The notes: generated from the letters alone by a model not told the origin. Positions 17,541 to 29,200 are shown, counted from the stretch's first letter. The stretch is 64,000 bases of DNA from DASZHJ01 sp035581425 (GCA_035581425.1 DATJVP010000159.1:1-64000); one strand, 5' to 3'. Translations and numbers: made by a program.

Positions 17541-18215
17541 ATGGAAAAGAACATGTCGGCCGAGCCGCTCTCCGAGCGCGAGGCGCTCCGCCTGCTACCC
17601 TGGTACGTGAGCGGCCAGCTCACGGAGTGCCAGCATGCGGGCGTCACGCGCACGCTCGCGGGCTCGCCGCTGCTGCAGCGCGAGCTCTTGGATGCGGTGC
17701 GCCTCCAGGCCGCCGTGGCGGCGGTGGAGATAGAGGGACACGACGCGCAGACAGGCTGGGCGCGGCTTGCCCGCGCGATCGGCGTCGCCGCCCCGAGGGC
17801 GCGGGCAGCCAAGCCGCCGAAGCCCGCACTGCTGAGCCGGCTCCTCGCGCAGCTTCCGGTCGAGGCGCCGCTCGCCACCGCAGCGACCGCAATGCTGGTC
17901 TTGCTGGTCGGAGCGGCCGTGCTCACGCACCTGCCGCAGCGCGGCCAAGAGGGGTACGTCACCCTCGCGCAGCCAAGCCCGGCGGACAGTTCGGCGCCCC
18001 GCTTCCTGCTCTCCTTCAATCCGGATGCGCGGATCTCGGAGATCGACGGGCTCCTGCGCACGCAAGGCTTGACCATCGTTTCCGGGCCCGACAGCCAAGC
18101 CCTCTTCGTCGCGAGCATTGCCGATCCGCGCCGCGTGAGCGCGCCGGCGGCCGTGCTGCAGGCGCTCGGCGGCCATCCGAATTTGGTGCGGTTCAGCGCC
18201 CTGGCGGCGCCCTGA
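17541..18215 (+). CDS. Membrane anti-sigma factor with a protease-prodomain-like periplasmic domain
   Basis: A 224-residue single-pass protein. Residues 10-60 (LSEREALRLLPWYVSGQLTE) resemble the sigma-binding helices of anti-sigma factors, but without the HxxxCxxC zinc site. Residues ~110-130 form one transmembrane helix (ATAATAMLVLLVGAAVL). Residues ~154-219 form a small periplasmic domain with a beta-alpha-beta-beta-alpha-beta rhythm: RFLLSFNPDARISEIDGLL, then GLTIVSGPDSQALFVASI, then LQALGGHPNLVRFS. This rhythm is that of subtilase prodomains (inhibitor I9), and the next gene encodes a secreted subtilase with a similar prodomain. It should hold the sigma factor inactive at the membrane until a periplasmic signal acts. 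Confidence 0.82.
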   Translation: MEKNMSAEPLSEREALRLLPWYVSGQLTECQHAGVTRTLAGSPLLQRELLDAVRLQAAVAAVEIEGHDAQTGWARLARAIGVAAPRARAAKPPKPALLSRLLAQLPVEAPLATAATAMLVLLVGAAVLTHLPQRGQEGYVTLAQPSPADSSAPRFLLSFNPDARISEIDGLLRTQGLTIVSGPDSQALFVASIADPRRVSAPAAVLQALGGHPNLVRFSALAAP

Positions 18216-18230
18216 GGCGGAGGCACTGCG

Positions 18231-19601
18231 ATGATCGAGCGTGACACATTTCTGGCCGCTGCGGCTCTCGCACTGAGTATCGTCTGGGGCACTCCCGCCC
18301 AAGCCGACGATCGAACGGCGCAAGGCTTCGGCAATCCCGATAAGCCGGGCTCGCTCGAAAATCTCCTGCAGCCACCGGCCGAGGGAGCGAAACCGCCGGC
18401 GCCGACCCGATCCGCTCACACGCCGTCGGGGCGCCCACGCAGCCAGGAGATACTGGTCGCGCACCGGCATGGCGTGGGCCCCGACCCAGCGACGCTCGGC
18501 CGCCGGATCGGCGCCGAAGTCGGCGCAACCTACGAGCTGCCGTCGGTCGGCTTCGACGTCTCCGTCTTCCGCTTGCGCGCAGGCGACAGCGCCGAGGCGG
18601 CGATCCGGCGCCTGCCGACGGATCCCGCGATCCTCGCCGCCGATCGCAATCAGAGCTTCGCGACCGCCGGCGAGGTTACGACCGCGTCGGCGGACGAGAT
18701 CACGACCTCCGCAGCCGCGGGCCACGCGACGCTTCGCGCGCGGACACTTCAATATGCGCTCGGCCTCATCCACGCGCCCGCCCCGGAGCCGCGCATCACC
18801 GGCAAGGGCGTCCGCGTTGCCGTGATCGACAGCGGGATCGATCCCCGCCATGCGAGCCTCCAGGGCAAGGTGCTGCTCGCCGTCGATCTCGTTGGCGAGG
18901 CGCCGGACATGAATCCCTCCCTCCGCGCGCGCGAGGTCATTCACGGCACCGGTATCGCCGGCGTCATCGCCGCCGAGGGCGGATTGCAGGGTGTCGCCCC
19001 CGACGCGCGCCTCATCTCCATCAAGGCCTTCTCCGTCCGCTCCGAGCACGACGGCGAGACCTACAGCTCCTCCGACCGCATCGTGCGCGCGATCGACGTG
19101 GCGCTCCGACTTCACGCGCGGATCATCAACATGAGCTTCGGCGGCCCGCCGGATCGGCTGATCGAGCTCATGGTGCGCGAGGCGCTGGCGCAAGGTGCGG
19201 TGATCGTGGCGGCGGCGGGCAACAGCGGCCCCGGCTCTACCTCCTACCCCGCTGCCTATCCCGGCGTCATCGCGGTGACCGCAAGCGATCGGCGCGACGA
19301 GCTCTACCCGGAAGCGGCAAGCGGCGCCTTTGTCACGGTGGCAGCCCCCGGCGTCGACATCATTACGACCGCCCCCAACGGCGGTTATCAGGTGCTGACG
19401 GGCACCTCGATCGCCGCGGCGCATGTGAGCGGCCTCGCCGCCCTCCTGATCCAGGCAAATCCGAGCCTAAGCCCCAGCGAGGTGAAGGAACTCATCGCAG
19501 GCTCGGGGCAGCCGCTCGGACCAGGCTCCCAGCCCGACCATCCCACGATCCGTCTCATCGACGTCGCCGCCGCCCTCGGGGAAATCTCCAGGACGCACTG
19601 A
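18231..19601 (+). CDS. Secreted S8 family serine peptidase (subtilase)
   Basis: A 456-residue subtilisin-type protease with signal peptide (residues 1-25, ending PAQA|DD), an I9-like prodomain at ~72-143 (EILVAHRHGVGPDPATLG ... RNQSF), and a catalytic domain from ~190. The catalytic triad is visible: Asp200 in VAVIDSGID, His239 in VIHGTGIAGVIAAEGG, Ser393 in TGTSIAAAHVSG, with the oxyanion Asn331 in AAAGNSGPGS. It probably acts in the periplasm or at the cell surface. Its position after the sigma/anti-sigma pair and before the giant TpsA gene suggests it matures the exported protein, as SphB1 does for Bordetella FHA, or acts in anti-sigma signalling; both are inference. It starts 15 bp after the anti-sigma stop. 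Confidence 0.92.
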   Translation: MIERDTFLAAAALALSIVWGTPAQADDRTAQGFGNPDKPGSLENLLQPPAEGAKPPAPTRSAHTPSGRPRSQEILVAHRHGVGPDPATLGRRIGAEVGATYELPSVGFDVSVFRLRAGDSAEAAIRRLPTDPAILAADRNQSFATAGEVTTASADEITTSAAAGHATLRARTLQYALGLIHAPAPEPRITGKGVRVAVIDSGIDPRHASLQGKVLLAVDLVGEAPDMNPSLRAREVIHGTGIAGVIAAEGGLQGVAPDARLISIKAFSVRSEHDGETYSSSDRIVRAIDVALRLHARIINMSFGGPPDRLIELMVREALAQGAVIVAAAGNSGPGSTSYPAAYPGVIAVTASDRRDELYPEAASGAFVTVAAPGVDIITTAPNGGYQVLTGTSIAAAHVSGLAALLIQANPSLSPSEVKELIAGSGQPLGPGSQPDHPTIRLIDVAAALGEISRTH

Positions 19602-19677
19602 GTCTCGCCGGTTCCGGCTTCCGCCACTCCAATAACTAGTACTAGGGCATAAAGCGCCCTGCGCTCGTATGCCGCTT

Positions 19678-19704
19678 GAACCGCCAGCCACATCATCCGT
19701 CTAA
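19678..19704 (+). promoter_or_regulatory. Second copy of the ECF-type promoter
   Basis: GAACCG, then GTCTAA, with exactly 17 nt between GAAC and GTCTAA, the same as at 16911. The predicted transcript start near 19711 is about 29 nt before the ATG of the small gene at 19740. This ties the small gene, and possibly the giant gene beyond it, to the ECF sigma factor. Confidence 0.55.
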
Positions 19705-19739
19705 CAAGTAATTGTTTACCATCTTCGCGGCGCCTCTAA

Positions 19740-20063
19740 ATGAATACGAAGCCGGCGGGAGAATCCATTGGGTCCAATCTCCCGCGATGGGTGTGGGAGT
19801 TTTGGGAGTCCGGTGTGCTGAAGGAGCCGCAGGGCGTCCACGTCCTGATGACCCGGCTGCTGGGTGAAGGGCGTTGCCCGGAGGAGGCGCTCCGCCTCAT
19901 CGTCGGCTGGCTTTCGAGCCTGATTTTCGTGCGAAATGCCGATGTCACGCCAGACCAATCGCTTCGGCTCTGGCAGGAGGCCAGCTTCCTCTGCTGGCAC
20001 CATAATCATAGTCTCTCCTCGATCCTGCTGGATGCGGATAGCGACGCTTCGAACCGATCCTAA
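19740..20063 (+). CDS. Small unknown protein, 107 residues, in the surface-protein island
   Basis: I do not recognise this protein. It is tryptophan-rich (LPRWVWEFWESGVL, LIVGWLSSL, SLRLWQEASFLCWHHNH), has no signal peptide or clear transmembrane helix, and looks like a small helical cytoplasmic protein. No good ribosome binding site precedes the ATG, but an ECF-type promoter ends 35 bp upstream, which would give a short leader. It lies between the subtilase and the giant TpsA gene on the same strand. It may regulate or assist the adhesin; it may also be a chance ORF, although its composition (isoleucine, tryptophan, histidine) is unlike an out-of-frame translation here. Confidence 0.5.
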   Translation: MNTKPAGESIGSNLPRWVWEFWESGVLKEPQGVHVLMTRLLGEGRCPEEALRLIVGWLSSLIFVRNADVTPDQSLRLWQEASFLCWHHNHSLSSILLDADSDASNRS

Positions 20064-20133
20064 CAAGACCAAGACCTTCTATTAACCTTAACGACAGCAC
20101 CTCCCGGATTTACTCCTAAGGAGTCAGTTTCGT

Positions 20134-20162
20134 TTGCCCTAAGGGTGAGGGCCCGCTATTAT
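20134..20162 (+). promoter_or_regulatory. Sigma70-like promoter before the giant TpsA gene
   Basis: TTGCCC and TATTAT are separated by 17 nt, the optimal spacing for a housekeeping promoter. The predicted start near 20169 leaves a leader of about 70 nt to the ATG at 20240. The hyphenated palindromes ACTCCT-A-AGGAGT (20113-20125) and CCCT-A-AGGG lie just upstream of and over the -35 box. Confidence 0.5.
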
Positions 20163-20239
20163 GGATTTAGTAATTTCTGTTAAAGCGCTCTGAAAAGCCG
20201 CACACCCCCCAGTTGCGTCGAGAATTCCGAGGTGATGCC

Positions 20240-23200
20240 ATGACCGGCCTCCGCAGCATCGATGTCATGACCGGTGTCCATCGGCGAACGGCGGCAGGGC
20301 CGCTGAAAGGCAGCGCGGGCAGGCGAGGCCGCTGGGCGGGTCCGGCGCGGCGCCCAATTCTGCGCGGCGGGCTTCTCTCGACGACGGCGCTGGTGGGCGC
20401 GGCAGCCCTGGTCTGGGGCGGGCCGATCGCGCTCGCCGCCCCGACCGGGGGAACGGTCGTCGCGGGAAGCGCCACCATCTCGACCACGGGCGCCACGACC
20501 CAGATCACCACGAACAGCCAACGCACCATCATTAACTGGCAGGGTCTTTCGATAGGGCCAGGCGAGACGACGAAGTTCGTGCAGCCCAATGCGAGTGCCG
20601 CGACCCTGAACCGCGTGACCGGGCCCGACCCCTCCGTGCTGCTGGGCACGCTCAGCTCGAACGGCCAAGTCTACCTCATCAATCCCAACGGCATTGTCGT
20701 CGGGCAGGGCGGGCGGATCGACACCGCGGGCTTCGTCGCCTCGACGCTCGACGTTCCCAATACGGCCTTCATGTCCGGGGGCTCGCTCAAGTTCGCGGGA
20801 ACCTCGACCGCGAGCATCCAGAACCTCGGCAGCATCAACGCGACCCTCGGCGATGCCGTGCTGGTGGGACAGCGCATCGACAATCAGGGGACCGTGCGCG
20901 CGCCGCTCGGGACGGTCGGGCTCGCCGCAGGCACTCAGGTCCTCGTCACCCAAGGCTCGGCGCCGCAGCGCGTCCAGGTGCTGGCGGCCGGCTCCGTCAT
21001 CGGCGGGGGCATCAGCAATTCCGGCGTCGTCCAGGCCGGCGCGATCGAGCTCGAGGCGGCGCCGGCGCCCGGCGAGACCGCGAGTGCCATCAGCAATACC
21101 GGGATCCTGCAGGGCCAGGGTGTCGCTGGCGGGCCGGACGGTCACGTGCGCATCGCGACGCAAGGCGGCACGCTTTCCGTCGGCGGCACCGTCGTGTCGC
21201 GCCAAGTCGACGGCAGCGGGGGAACGATCTCGATCGATGCCGGGAGCGGTGGAACGGCTCTCGTCTCCGGCACCGTCGACGCCTCCGGGCTTTCCGGAAC
21301 CCTCACCCTCGGCGGCCTCGTCGCGATCACCGGCGCGAATGCGGGCGTCATGGATGGCGGCCGCATCGACGCCTCCGGGGATGCCGGCGGCGGCACGGTG
21401 AAGCTGGGCGGCGGCTTCCAAGGCCGAGACCCCGGCATCGCCAACGCAAAGGCCACCTACGTCGCGCCCAACGCCACGATCTCCGCCGATGCGCGTACCG
21501 CGGGCAACGGCGGTCAAGTCACGGTATGGTCGGACAGCTACACGAATTTTCGTGGCCGGATCTCCGCGCGCGGCGACACCAAGACTGGCCATGGCGGGAC
21601 GATCGAAATCTCGAGCCATGGCAAGCTCGACTTCCTCGGCAACGTTGATCTCGTCGCCGCCGCGCGCCAATTCGGCACGCTGCTCCTCGACCCGCTCGAC
21701 CTTGTCGTCGACACCGGCGGAACCTCGATTTCCGGCGGCGGCCCCAATACGACCTTCGTGCCGACCAATCCGGGCTCGGCGACCACGATCTCGCCGAGCT
21801 CGATCGAGACCGCGCTCGCGACGGGCAATCTCGTCCTCAAGACCACGGGAACCCCGGCGGGCACCGGCCAGAACGGCGACATCACCGTAAACGCCGCGAT
21901 TGATGAGACGCAGACGACGGCGACCGTGACCACCGCCGGCACGCTCACGCTGCTCGCCGCGCGCAACATCACGATCAACGCGCCGATCAACGTCTTCGGC
22001 GACCTCTCGCTCAATGCAACCGGCGGGTCGGTGCTGGTGAATGCCGGCGCCTCGCTCTCGACCGCAAACGTCGCCGCGCTCGCCAACTCCTTTAGCCAGG
22101 GCGACATCCCCGTCACCGGCGGCGCCATCGACACGACCGCGAGCGTCAACATTCGGGCAGCAAACGACATCACCATTCTCGCCAACATCACCTCAGGGCT
22201 CGATGGCGGGCTGATGGTGATGGCTGGCGGGATTACCGCGGCCTCGTCCACGCTGCAGAGCGGCCCGGGCATCGTCCAATTCGGCAATGCCTCGACCAAC
22301 GCGATCGTGACCTATGTCGGCGGCGACGGCGACGTCCTGATCCTCTCCGGCACCAAATCGACGACGCCCGGCGCACGCACCAACCTCAACCTCCTTGACT
22401 TCGATCACCTCGTATTCACCAGCGCCAACGTGAACAACACCGGCAGCGCGATTTACCGGTCGATCGACATCGAGGGGTTCGGCGCGGTGACGCCGCTGAG
22501 CTCGGTGACCTTGCTCGATTCCTCGAACCTGGCCCTTCCCGGCACGTTGGTTCTCAACGATGGCCTGGCGGCCCGAAACCAGATCACCATTCTCGCCAGC
22601 GGCAATATCAGCCTCGGCCAGACCAATCCCACGGGTCTCGGGAACATCATCCTCGGCCCCTTCGCGACCGCCGCGGGAACGACGCTCTCACTGACCTCCG
22701 TCACCGGCAACGTGACGTTCAGCGCGGACATCGGTGCCGGCGGCATCATCACCGCCAAGGCTACCGCAGTCGACGTGCCCCTCGATCCCGCGGGCCTCAC
22801 CGGCCTCACCGTGATCAACGCCGACACGGCGCAGGTGGCGGGCGGAGGCACGATCACAGAGAGCGGTGCCGCGCGCATCATTTCCGGAACCTTCGCGGGC
22901 TCGGCCTTCGCCCCGACCAATCTCAACAACAACAACTTCGTGGCAACCCTCGGCGCCTTCAGCAATGCCCAAGGCACGCTCAGCCTGAGGAACACGATCC
23001 GGGCGTCGCTCGGCGCCACCGGCACGACCATCTCGGCGAACGTGACCCAGTCGCTTTCGGGGCTCACCATAGCCGGCCCCGTCACGTCGTCGGGTACTGC
23101 CGCGGGCCAGACGGCGGGCATCACCATCACCGAATTGAACGGCTCCATCACCGTCGCCGGCAATGTGCTCGAAAGCGATGGCGGCGGTGCCACCGCGAAC

Positions 23201-26200
23201 GGCGTCACCCTCAGCGGGGCCAGCATCACGCAGAACGCGGGCTCGACCGTCGATGGCGGTACTGGCACGGTGACGCTCAACGCCAACGCTGGCGCTGCCG
23301 CGATCAATGGGCGCGTGCACAGTGCTGGCACTGCGCCCGGCACGAGCCCCAACGCGGTCTCGATCCTCGGCAGCACTGGCGTGAGCCAGGCCACCGGCGG
23401 GGTGATCGACGGCGGTGCCGGCAGCGTCATCCTCGACGCCGGCGGCGGCAGCTCCTTCAACCTCGCGGGCACCATCCAGACCACGAGCGCCCAGGACAGC
23501 GGCCCTGCCGCCATCCGCATCGTCGATGGTGTCAATGCGGTGCTCGGCACAATCAACGCCGTCAATGGCACCTTCATCATCGGAAACTCGCCGACTTCGA
23601 TCAGCGGCACGGTGAGCCAGACCGCGGGCACCGCCATCAACGCCAAGGCGCTGGCCTCTCATGCGGAGGGGAATGTCACCCTCACGAATTCCGGAAACGT
23701 CGTCGGCACGCTTTCCGTGAGCAACAACGGCACCGGGCGCAATTTCGCCTTCACCGACGCGGCGCCCGCGGGCGGCCTCACCATCGGCACCGCGAACGGC
23801 CAGAGCGGGATTCTCATCGGCACGGGCACGCTGGCACTCGCGGCCTCCGGGGCGAATGGCTCGATCTCCGAGGGCGCGGGTGCCATCATCTCCGCTGCGG
23901 CAGCCTCCTTCAACGCGCCCGGCGGCGCCATTCTCACCAACGCCAACAGCGTCGCTGTGATTGCGGCGCTCACCAACAACGCGCCCTTCAGCTTCACCGA
24001 CGCAACCGACCTCACGGTCGGGAGCGTGACCCTCGGCGCCTCGACCCTCGTCGGCATCGGTCCCCCGAGCGCCGTAACCATGGTGGCGCCAACGGTGACG
24101 CTCGCGCAGTCCGTGGTGGCGAGCTCGCTCAGCATCACCGCGACGGCGACGACCGGGGCGGGCCCGCTCATCAGCCAGATCGGCGGCACGCTCGATGTGA
24201 GCGGCGACGTGACGCTCGTGGCATCGCTCCACCCCACGCTCGGCGGCGCCACGGTGCAGGTCTCGACCGGCAACCTCACCCTCGGGAGCTCGCAGGTCCA
24301 AGGTGATCTCGTGCTGACGGATGCCGCGAGCAGCGCCACCATGACCCTCCCGGCGGGCTCGACCCTCGCGGTCGCGGGCAATGCGACGCTGACGGCGAGC
24401 ACCATCGCGCTCAACGGCACCGGCGTCATCGGCGGCAACCTCGTCACGAACGGCGTCACCTCCGGGGCCACGAGCTTCGCCACGGGGATCGGCGGCACGG
24501 TCTTCTTCTCGAACGGCACTTTCGCGCCGGGCGGCGGGGCGACGCAGCCCAACTTCGACATCGGCCAGCTGGTCCCCGCAATCGGCACCCTCACCAACGT
24601 CACGTTGAACCTGAGCCCGATTCTGCCCTCGATCTCCGCGAGCAAGGGGAACACCGCGATCTCCGTCGCGCGCGCGGGCAATCACATGGGCGGCACGCTT
24701 GCGATCCAGACCGGCACCGTCGCCACCAGCGCCGGCGCGGTCGAGCGCGATTTCAACCTCGTCCAGGCCGGTGGCGCGGTCAATTTCGGCACGCTCAATG
24801 GCGGCATAAATTTCACGGTCGAGGCCGCGGCCGGGACCTCCTTCAACGCCGGCGGAACCTCGCCCGTCGGCAGCAATACCCTGAACGGCGGTAAGGGCTC
24901 GACCGTCGCGCTCGGGAACGGCTCCAATACCTTCCGCTCGCTCTCGCTCGTCGACGTTTCCGACAGCACCATCGCCGGTGCCGGGCCGCTCACCATTGGT
25001 GGCGGCGCACCCGCTGATTTCGTGCACGGCAATCTCGACGTCTCGATGTCGGGACCCGGCGGCATCACCCTCGCCAACCCACTTACCGCCAGCAACGTGA
25101 CGCGGCTCGCGGCGCCGGGAACCGCCAATTCCTCGACGCTGAGCCTCGGCACCGGTGGCGGCGTCACGCAACAGGCGGGCGCGCCGATCCTCGCGGGCAC
25201 GATGATCGCGACGGCGGGGGCGGGCATCGGTCTCGGCGACACAGTCACGGTGGGCGAGCTCGATCTCACCGGCAACGGCCTCATCCAGCAGACAGGCGGC
25301 ACGCTCACTCTCGGCGGCACCGCGACAGGCGGCTCCGGCAATCTCAACGTGACAGACCTCGCCGCGGGCGATGCTACGCTCGCAGGCAATACCTCATCGA
25401 CCCTGACGCTCGGGAATTCGAGCGTCACCGGCGATCTCGTCCTCAAGAGCGGCGCGCTGCTGCAGCCCGCGGGCAACACCCTCGTCGTCGGCGGCAACCT
25501 CGACCTCACCGCGGTCGGCGCGCCCATCACCTTCAACGGCACCGCGATCGTGGGCCAGGACCTGCTGGGGACGACGCCGATCACGGGCGGGCTCGTCGCG
25601 GTGGGCAGCCTCAACCGACCGCAGCTCGCACAAGGCACCATCGCGCCCACCTTCAACAACGTCTCCGGCGCGAACTTCACCGCGAGCCAGCAGATGCTCG
25701 ATCTCGCCCGCAGCGGCGTCGGCAGCGCCGGCACGGTCACGGTGCAGCTCTTCGGCGCGCTCGCGAGCCAGAGCCTTACTGCGACGCATGGCGCAGCGGT
25801 GCAGCTCTCGGCCGCGGGGAACCGGATCGGCGGCACCGCGCATGTCAATACCGGGAACGGCACATTGACCGCGACCGCTCAGGTCAAGGACGTGAACCTG
25901 CGTCAGGCCTCTGCGCTGAGCTTCGTCAACACCGTCGGTGTTGTCGCCCATGCGGGAACTTCCTTCGGCGGGACGAACACCCTCAACGCCGGCGCCGGCT
26001 CGACCGTTCTCCTGGACAGCGGCACCAACACCTTCGGCACGATCTCCTTCGCGAGCGTCGCGGGTACCACCCTCGACGGCACCGGCGGGATCGTCATCGG
26101 CGGGAGCACGCTCGACGGCCCGCTCACGGTCTCGATGACGGGAACAGGCGGCATCACCACCTCGGGCGCGATTGCCGCGAGCAATCAGACCGTCACGCTG

Positions 26201-29200
26201 AGCGACCTCAATGACGGCATCACGCTCGGCGCCAATCTCGTAGCCGGGGCGTTGAGCCTCACCGGCAACGGCTCGATCGTCCAGACCGGCGGCACGCTCA
26301 GCATTTCCGGCAACGTCGATGTCACGGACATCGCCGCGGGCAATGCCTCGGTCGCCGCAACAGCGTCGCCAGGTCTCCTCGTCGGCAATTCCGCCGTGGC
26401 GGGAACGCTGAGCCTCTCGGCAGGGAACGGACAGCCGCTCAGCATTGTCCCCGGCGCGACGCTGCAAGCCGCGAACGGCGACATCGCGCTCACGGGCCAG
26501 ACCATCAACCTCAACAACAGCACGCTGATCGCGACCGGAAACCTCGCCACTACCGGCACCGTCACCGGCACCGCCGTCTTCGCGATCAACGGCACCAACC
26601 CCGTCCTGACCGCATCCGGCACCATCGCCGCCTCCGGCGCCGCGTCTGACTTCACGCTGACGCAGGCAGCGCTCAGCGCCGCCGGCGGCTCGATCGCCGC
26701 AACGGCGCCGATCACCGTGCTCCTCACCAACAAGCAAGCCGCGATCTCCGGCGCCGCCGGCACGGGCAAGGTCTCGCTGGCCAATGCCGGCAACTCGATC
26801 GGCGGCACGCTCCGGGTCAACACGGGGACCGTGCTGAACAGCGGCGGGATCGTCACGAAATACTACAACCTCGTTGAGACCGCTGCGCTCAACGCGGGCG
26901 TGCATGCGCTCAGCATCATCGCGACGGCGGGCACGCTCTTCGAGACCGGCGGTACCGCGACGCCGGGTCTCAACACGCTGAATGCCGGCAAGGGCTCGAC
27001 GGTGTCGCTGACTCAGGGCGGCAACGTCATGACAGCAGCGACGCTGGTCGATGTCTCCGACACCGCGATCGACGTCACCGGCGGCATCACCATTGGCTCG
27101 GCGGGCCAGGTCAACTACGTCCACGGCACCCTCGCCGTGGGCGCGAGCGGCGCGCTCAACGTCGTGAGCACCATCGACGCGAGCACCGCCGCGGACGGCT
27201 CCAACATCGGCAACACCGCCGCGATCTCGCTGGGCTCGACGGGCGGCACGGTCGCGCAATCCGCGGGTGCCGTCCTCGAGACGAGCCTCCTCACCGGGGC
27301 GGGCACGACGGTCGCACTCAACTCCGCCAATCAAGTCCTGAATCTCGGCGCCTTCGCGGCTTCGGCGGGGACGCTCTCCTTCACGGATGCGACCGCGCTG
27401 CTGGTGTCAGGCCCGGTCACGGGCCAGAACGTCACCCTCGTCACCGCCGGCGCCGGCAGCGACATGATGCTTGCGGGGACGGTGAGCGCAGCCGTGGGCC
27501 AGGTGACGCTCACCTCAAGCCGCTCCATCAATCAAACCGCGGGCGCGATCACCGCGGGCACATTGACCGGGAGCGCCGCCGCGAGCGCCTTCCTCGGCGA
27601 TCCCACTCATCTCTCCAATCGAGTGAGCACGCTCGGCTCCTTCTCGAGCACCGGCGCCTTCTCGCTCGGCAATGGCGCGACGCTCACGGTTGCGGGGCCG
27701 GTGACGGCGGCTGGAAGTGGCGGCGTCGTCATCGCCGATGGCGCGCCCGTCAGTCTCACGGGGAACGTCGGGTCCGCCGCGAGCGGCGGCATCACGGTCA
27801 TCGGCAGCACCGGCACCGGCCAGACCAACGCCATCACCCAAACGGCCGCGAGCACGCTCGACGGCGGGGCGGGCGTAGTGTTGCTCGACGCGGGCGGCAC
27901 CGGCTCCTTCAACCTCGCGGGAAGCGTCGTCACCACGAGCGCGCTCGACGCGCCCGGCGGAGCCATTGACGTCGTCGACGGTGTTATCGCGATCCTCGGT
28001 ACCTTGACCGCGCATTCCGGCACGGTCGTCCTCGGCAGCGCCGCGCAACCGCTCACCGGCACGGTCGCGCAGAGCCCCGGCAGCAGGATCGACGCCAAGG
28101 CCGTGGCGGTGCGCGACACCGATACGACCGGCACCGTGGCGCTCAGCGCGGGCGGCAACCTCATCGGGACCATCGCCGTCACGTCCGGCGGCATCGCGCT
28201 TGCGGTCACGGATGCGACCGATCTCGCCGTCGGCATTGCAAACGGCGTCGTCGGCATCGATCCCCCGAGTTCCGTGGTGATGATCGCCCCCACCGTCACC
28301 GTCAGCCAATCCGTGAGCGCGGGCTCGCTGAATGTCACGGCGACCGCGACGACGGGCGCGGGGCCGCTCATCAGCCAGACCGGCGGCACCATCGATGTGA
28401 GCGGCGACGTGACGCTGGTGGCATCGCTGCACCCCACGCTCGGCGGAGCCACAGTGCAGACTTCGACGGGGAACCTCACGCTCGGGTCCTCGCAAGTGCA
28501 GGGCGACTTCGTTCTCGCGGACGGCGCCATTGGCGCGACGCTGACGCAACCCGCGACGAGCACGCTTGCGGTCGCCGGGAACGCCGTGCTCACGGCCTCG
28601 ACCCTCGCGCTCAACGGCACGGTTCTTGTGGGGGGCGCTCTCACGACGAATGGGAGCAGCAGCGGCACAGGCGCCATCGGAAGCGGCATCAGCGGCACGC
28701 TCGCCTTCAGCAACGGCACTTTCAGCCCGGGTAACGGCGCCGCGACGCCGGATTTCAGCCTCGACGCCTTCGGCGCGGGGCATGCGGCCTTCACCTCCGC
28801 GACCGAAGTCACGCTCAACCTGAGCCCGACCCTGCCGACGCTCAGCGCGACGAAGGGCGGCGGCACCGCAATCAATGTGGCGCTTCTGGGCAATCACATC
28901 GGCGGCACGCTCACGGTGCAGACGGGCACGGTGGTTGCCGGCAATGGGAACCCGCAGCAGCGCAACTTCAACCTCGTGCAGGCCTCGGCGGTCAATCTAA
29001 GCACGCTCGCACTCACGGTGGTCGCGAGCGCGGGCACTTCCTTCGGGAGCTCGAACTCGCTGAACGCCGGCGCAGGCTCGACCGTCTCGCTTCTCAGCGG
29101 CGCCAACAGCTTCGGCACGCTCGCCTTCGAGAACGTCGCGGCGACGACCGTCGACGGCACCGGCGGCATCGCGATCGGTGCCAGCAGCGTGCATGGCAAT

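Noticed and set aside
17595..19424. A 609-residue minus-strand opening across the anti-sigma and subtilase genes
   Set aside because: The plus strand carries a complete subtilase triad and the anti-sigma gene; the antisense translation has no recognisable motif.
19705..20095. CtrA-like half sites (TTTACCAT near 19715, TTAACCTTAAC near 20082)
   Set aside because: Each departs from the TTAA-N7-TTAA(C) consensus, so chance matches cannot be excluded.
22688..25171. Very long minus-strand reading frames under the giant gene (for example 827 residues here, and others of 400-650 residues between 25.4 and 39.1 kb)
   Set aside because: They are shadows of a GC-rich, stop-poor coding strand: their translations are Arg/Asp/Glu-rich or Val/Pro/Ala-rich without domains, and the plus strand carries the TPS domain and repeats.
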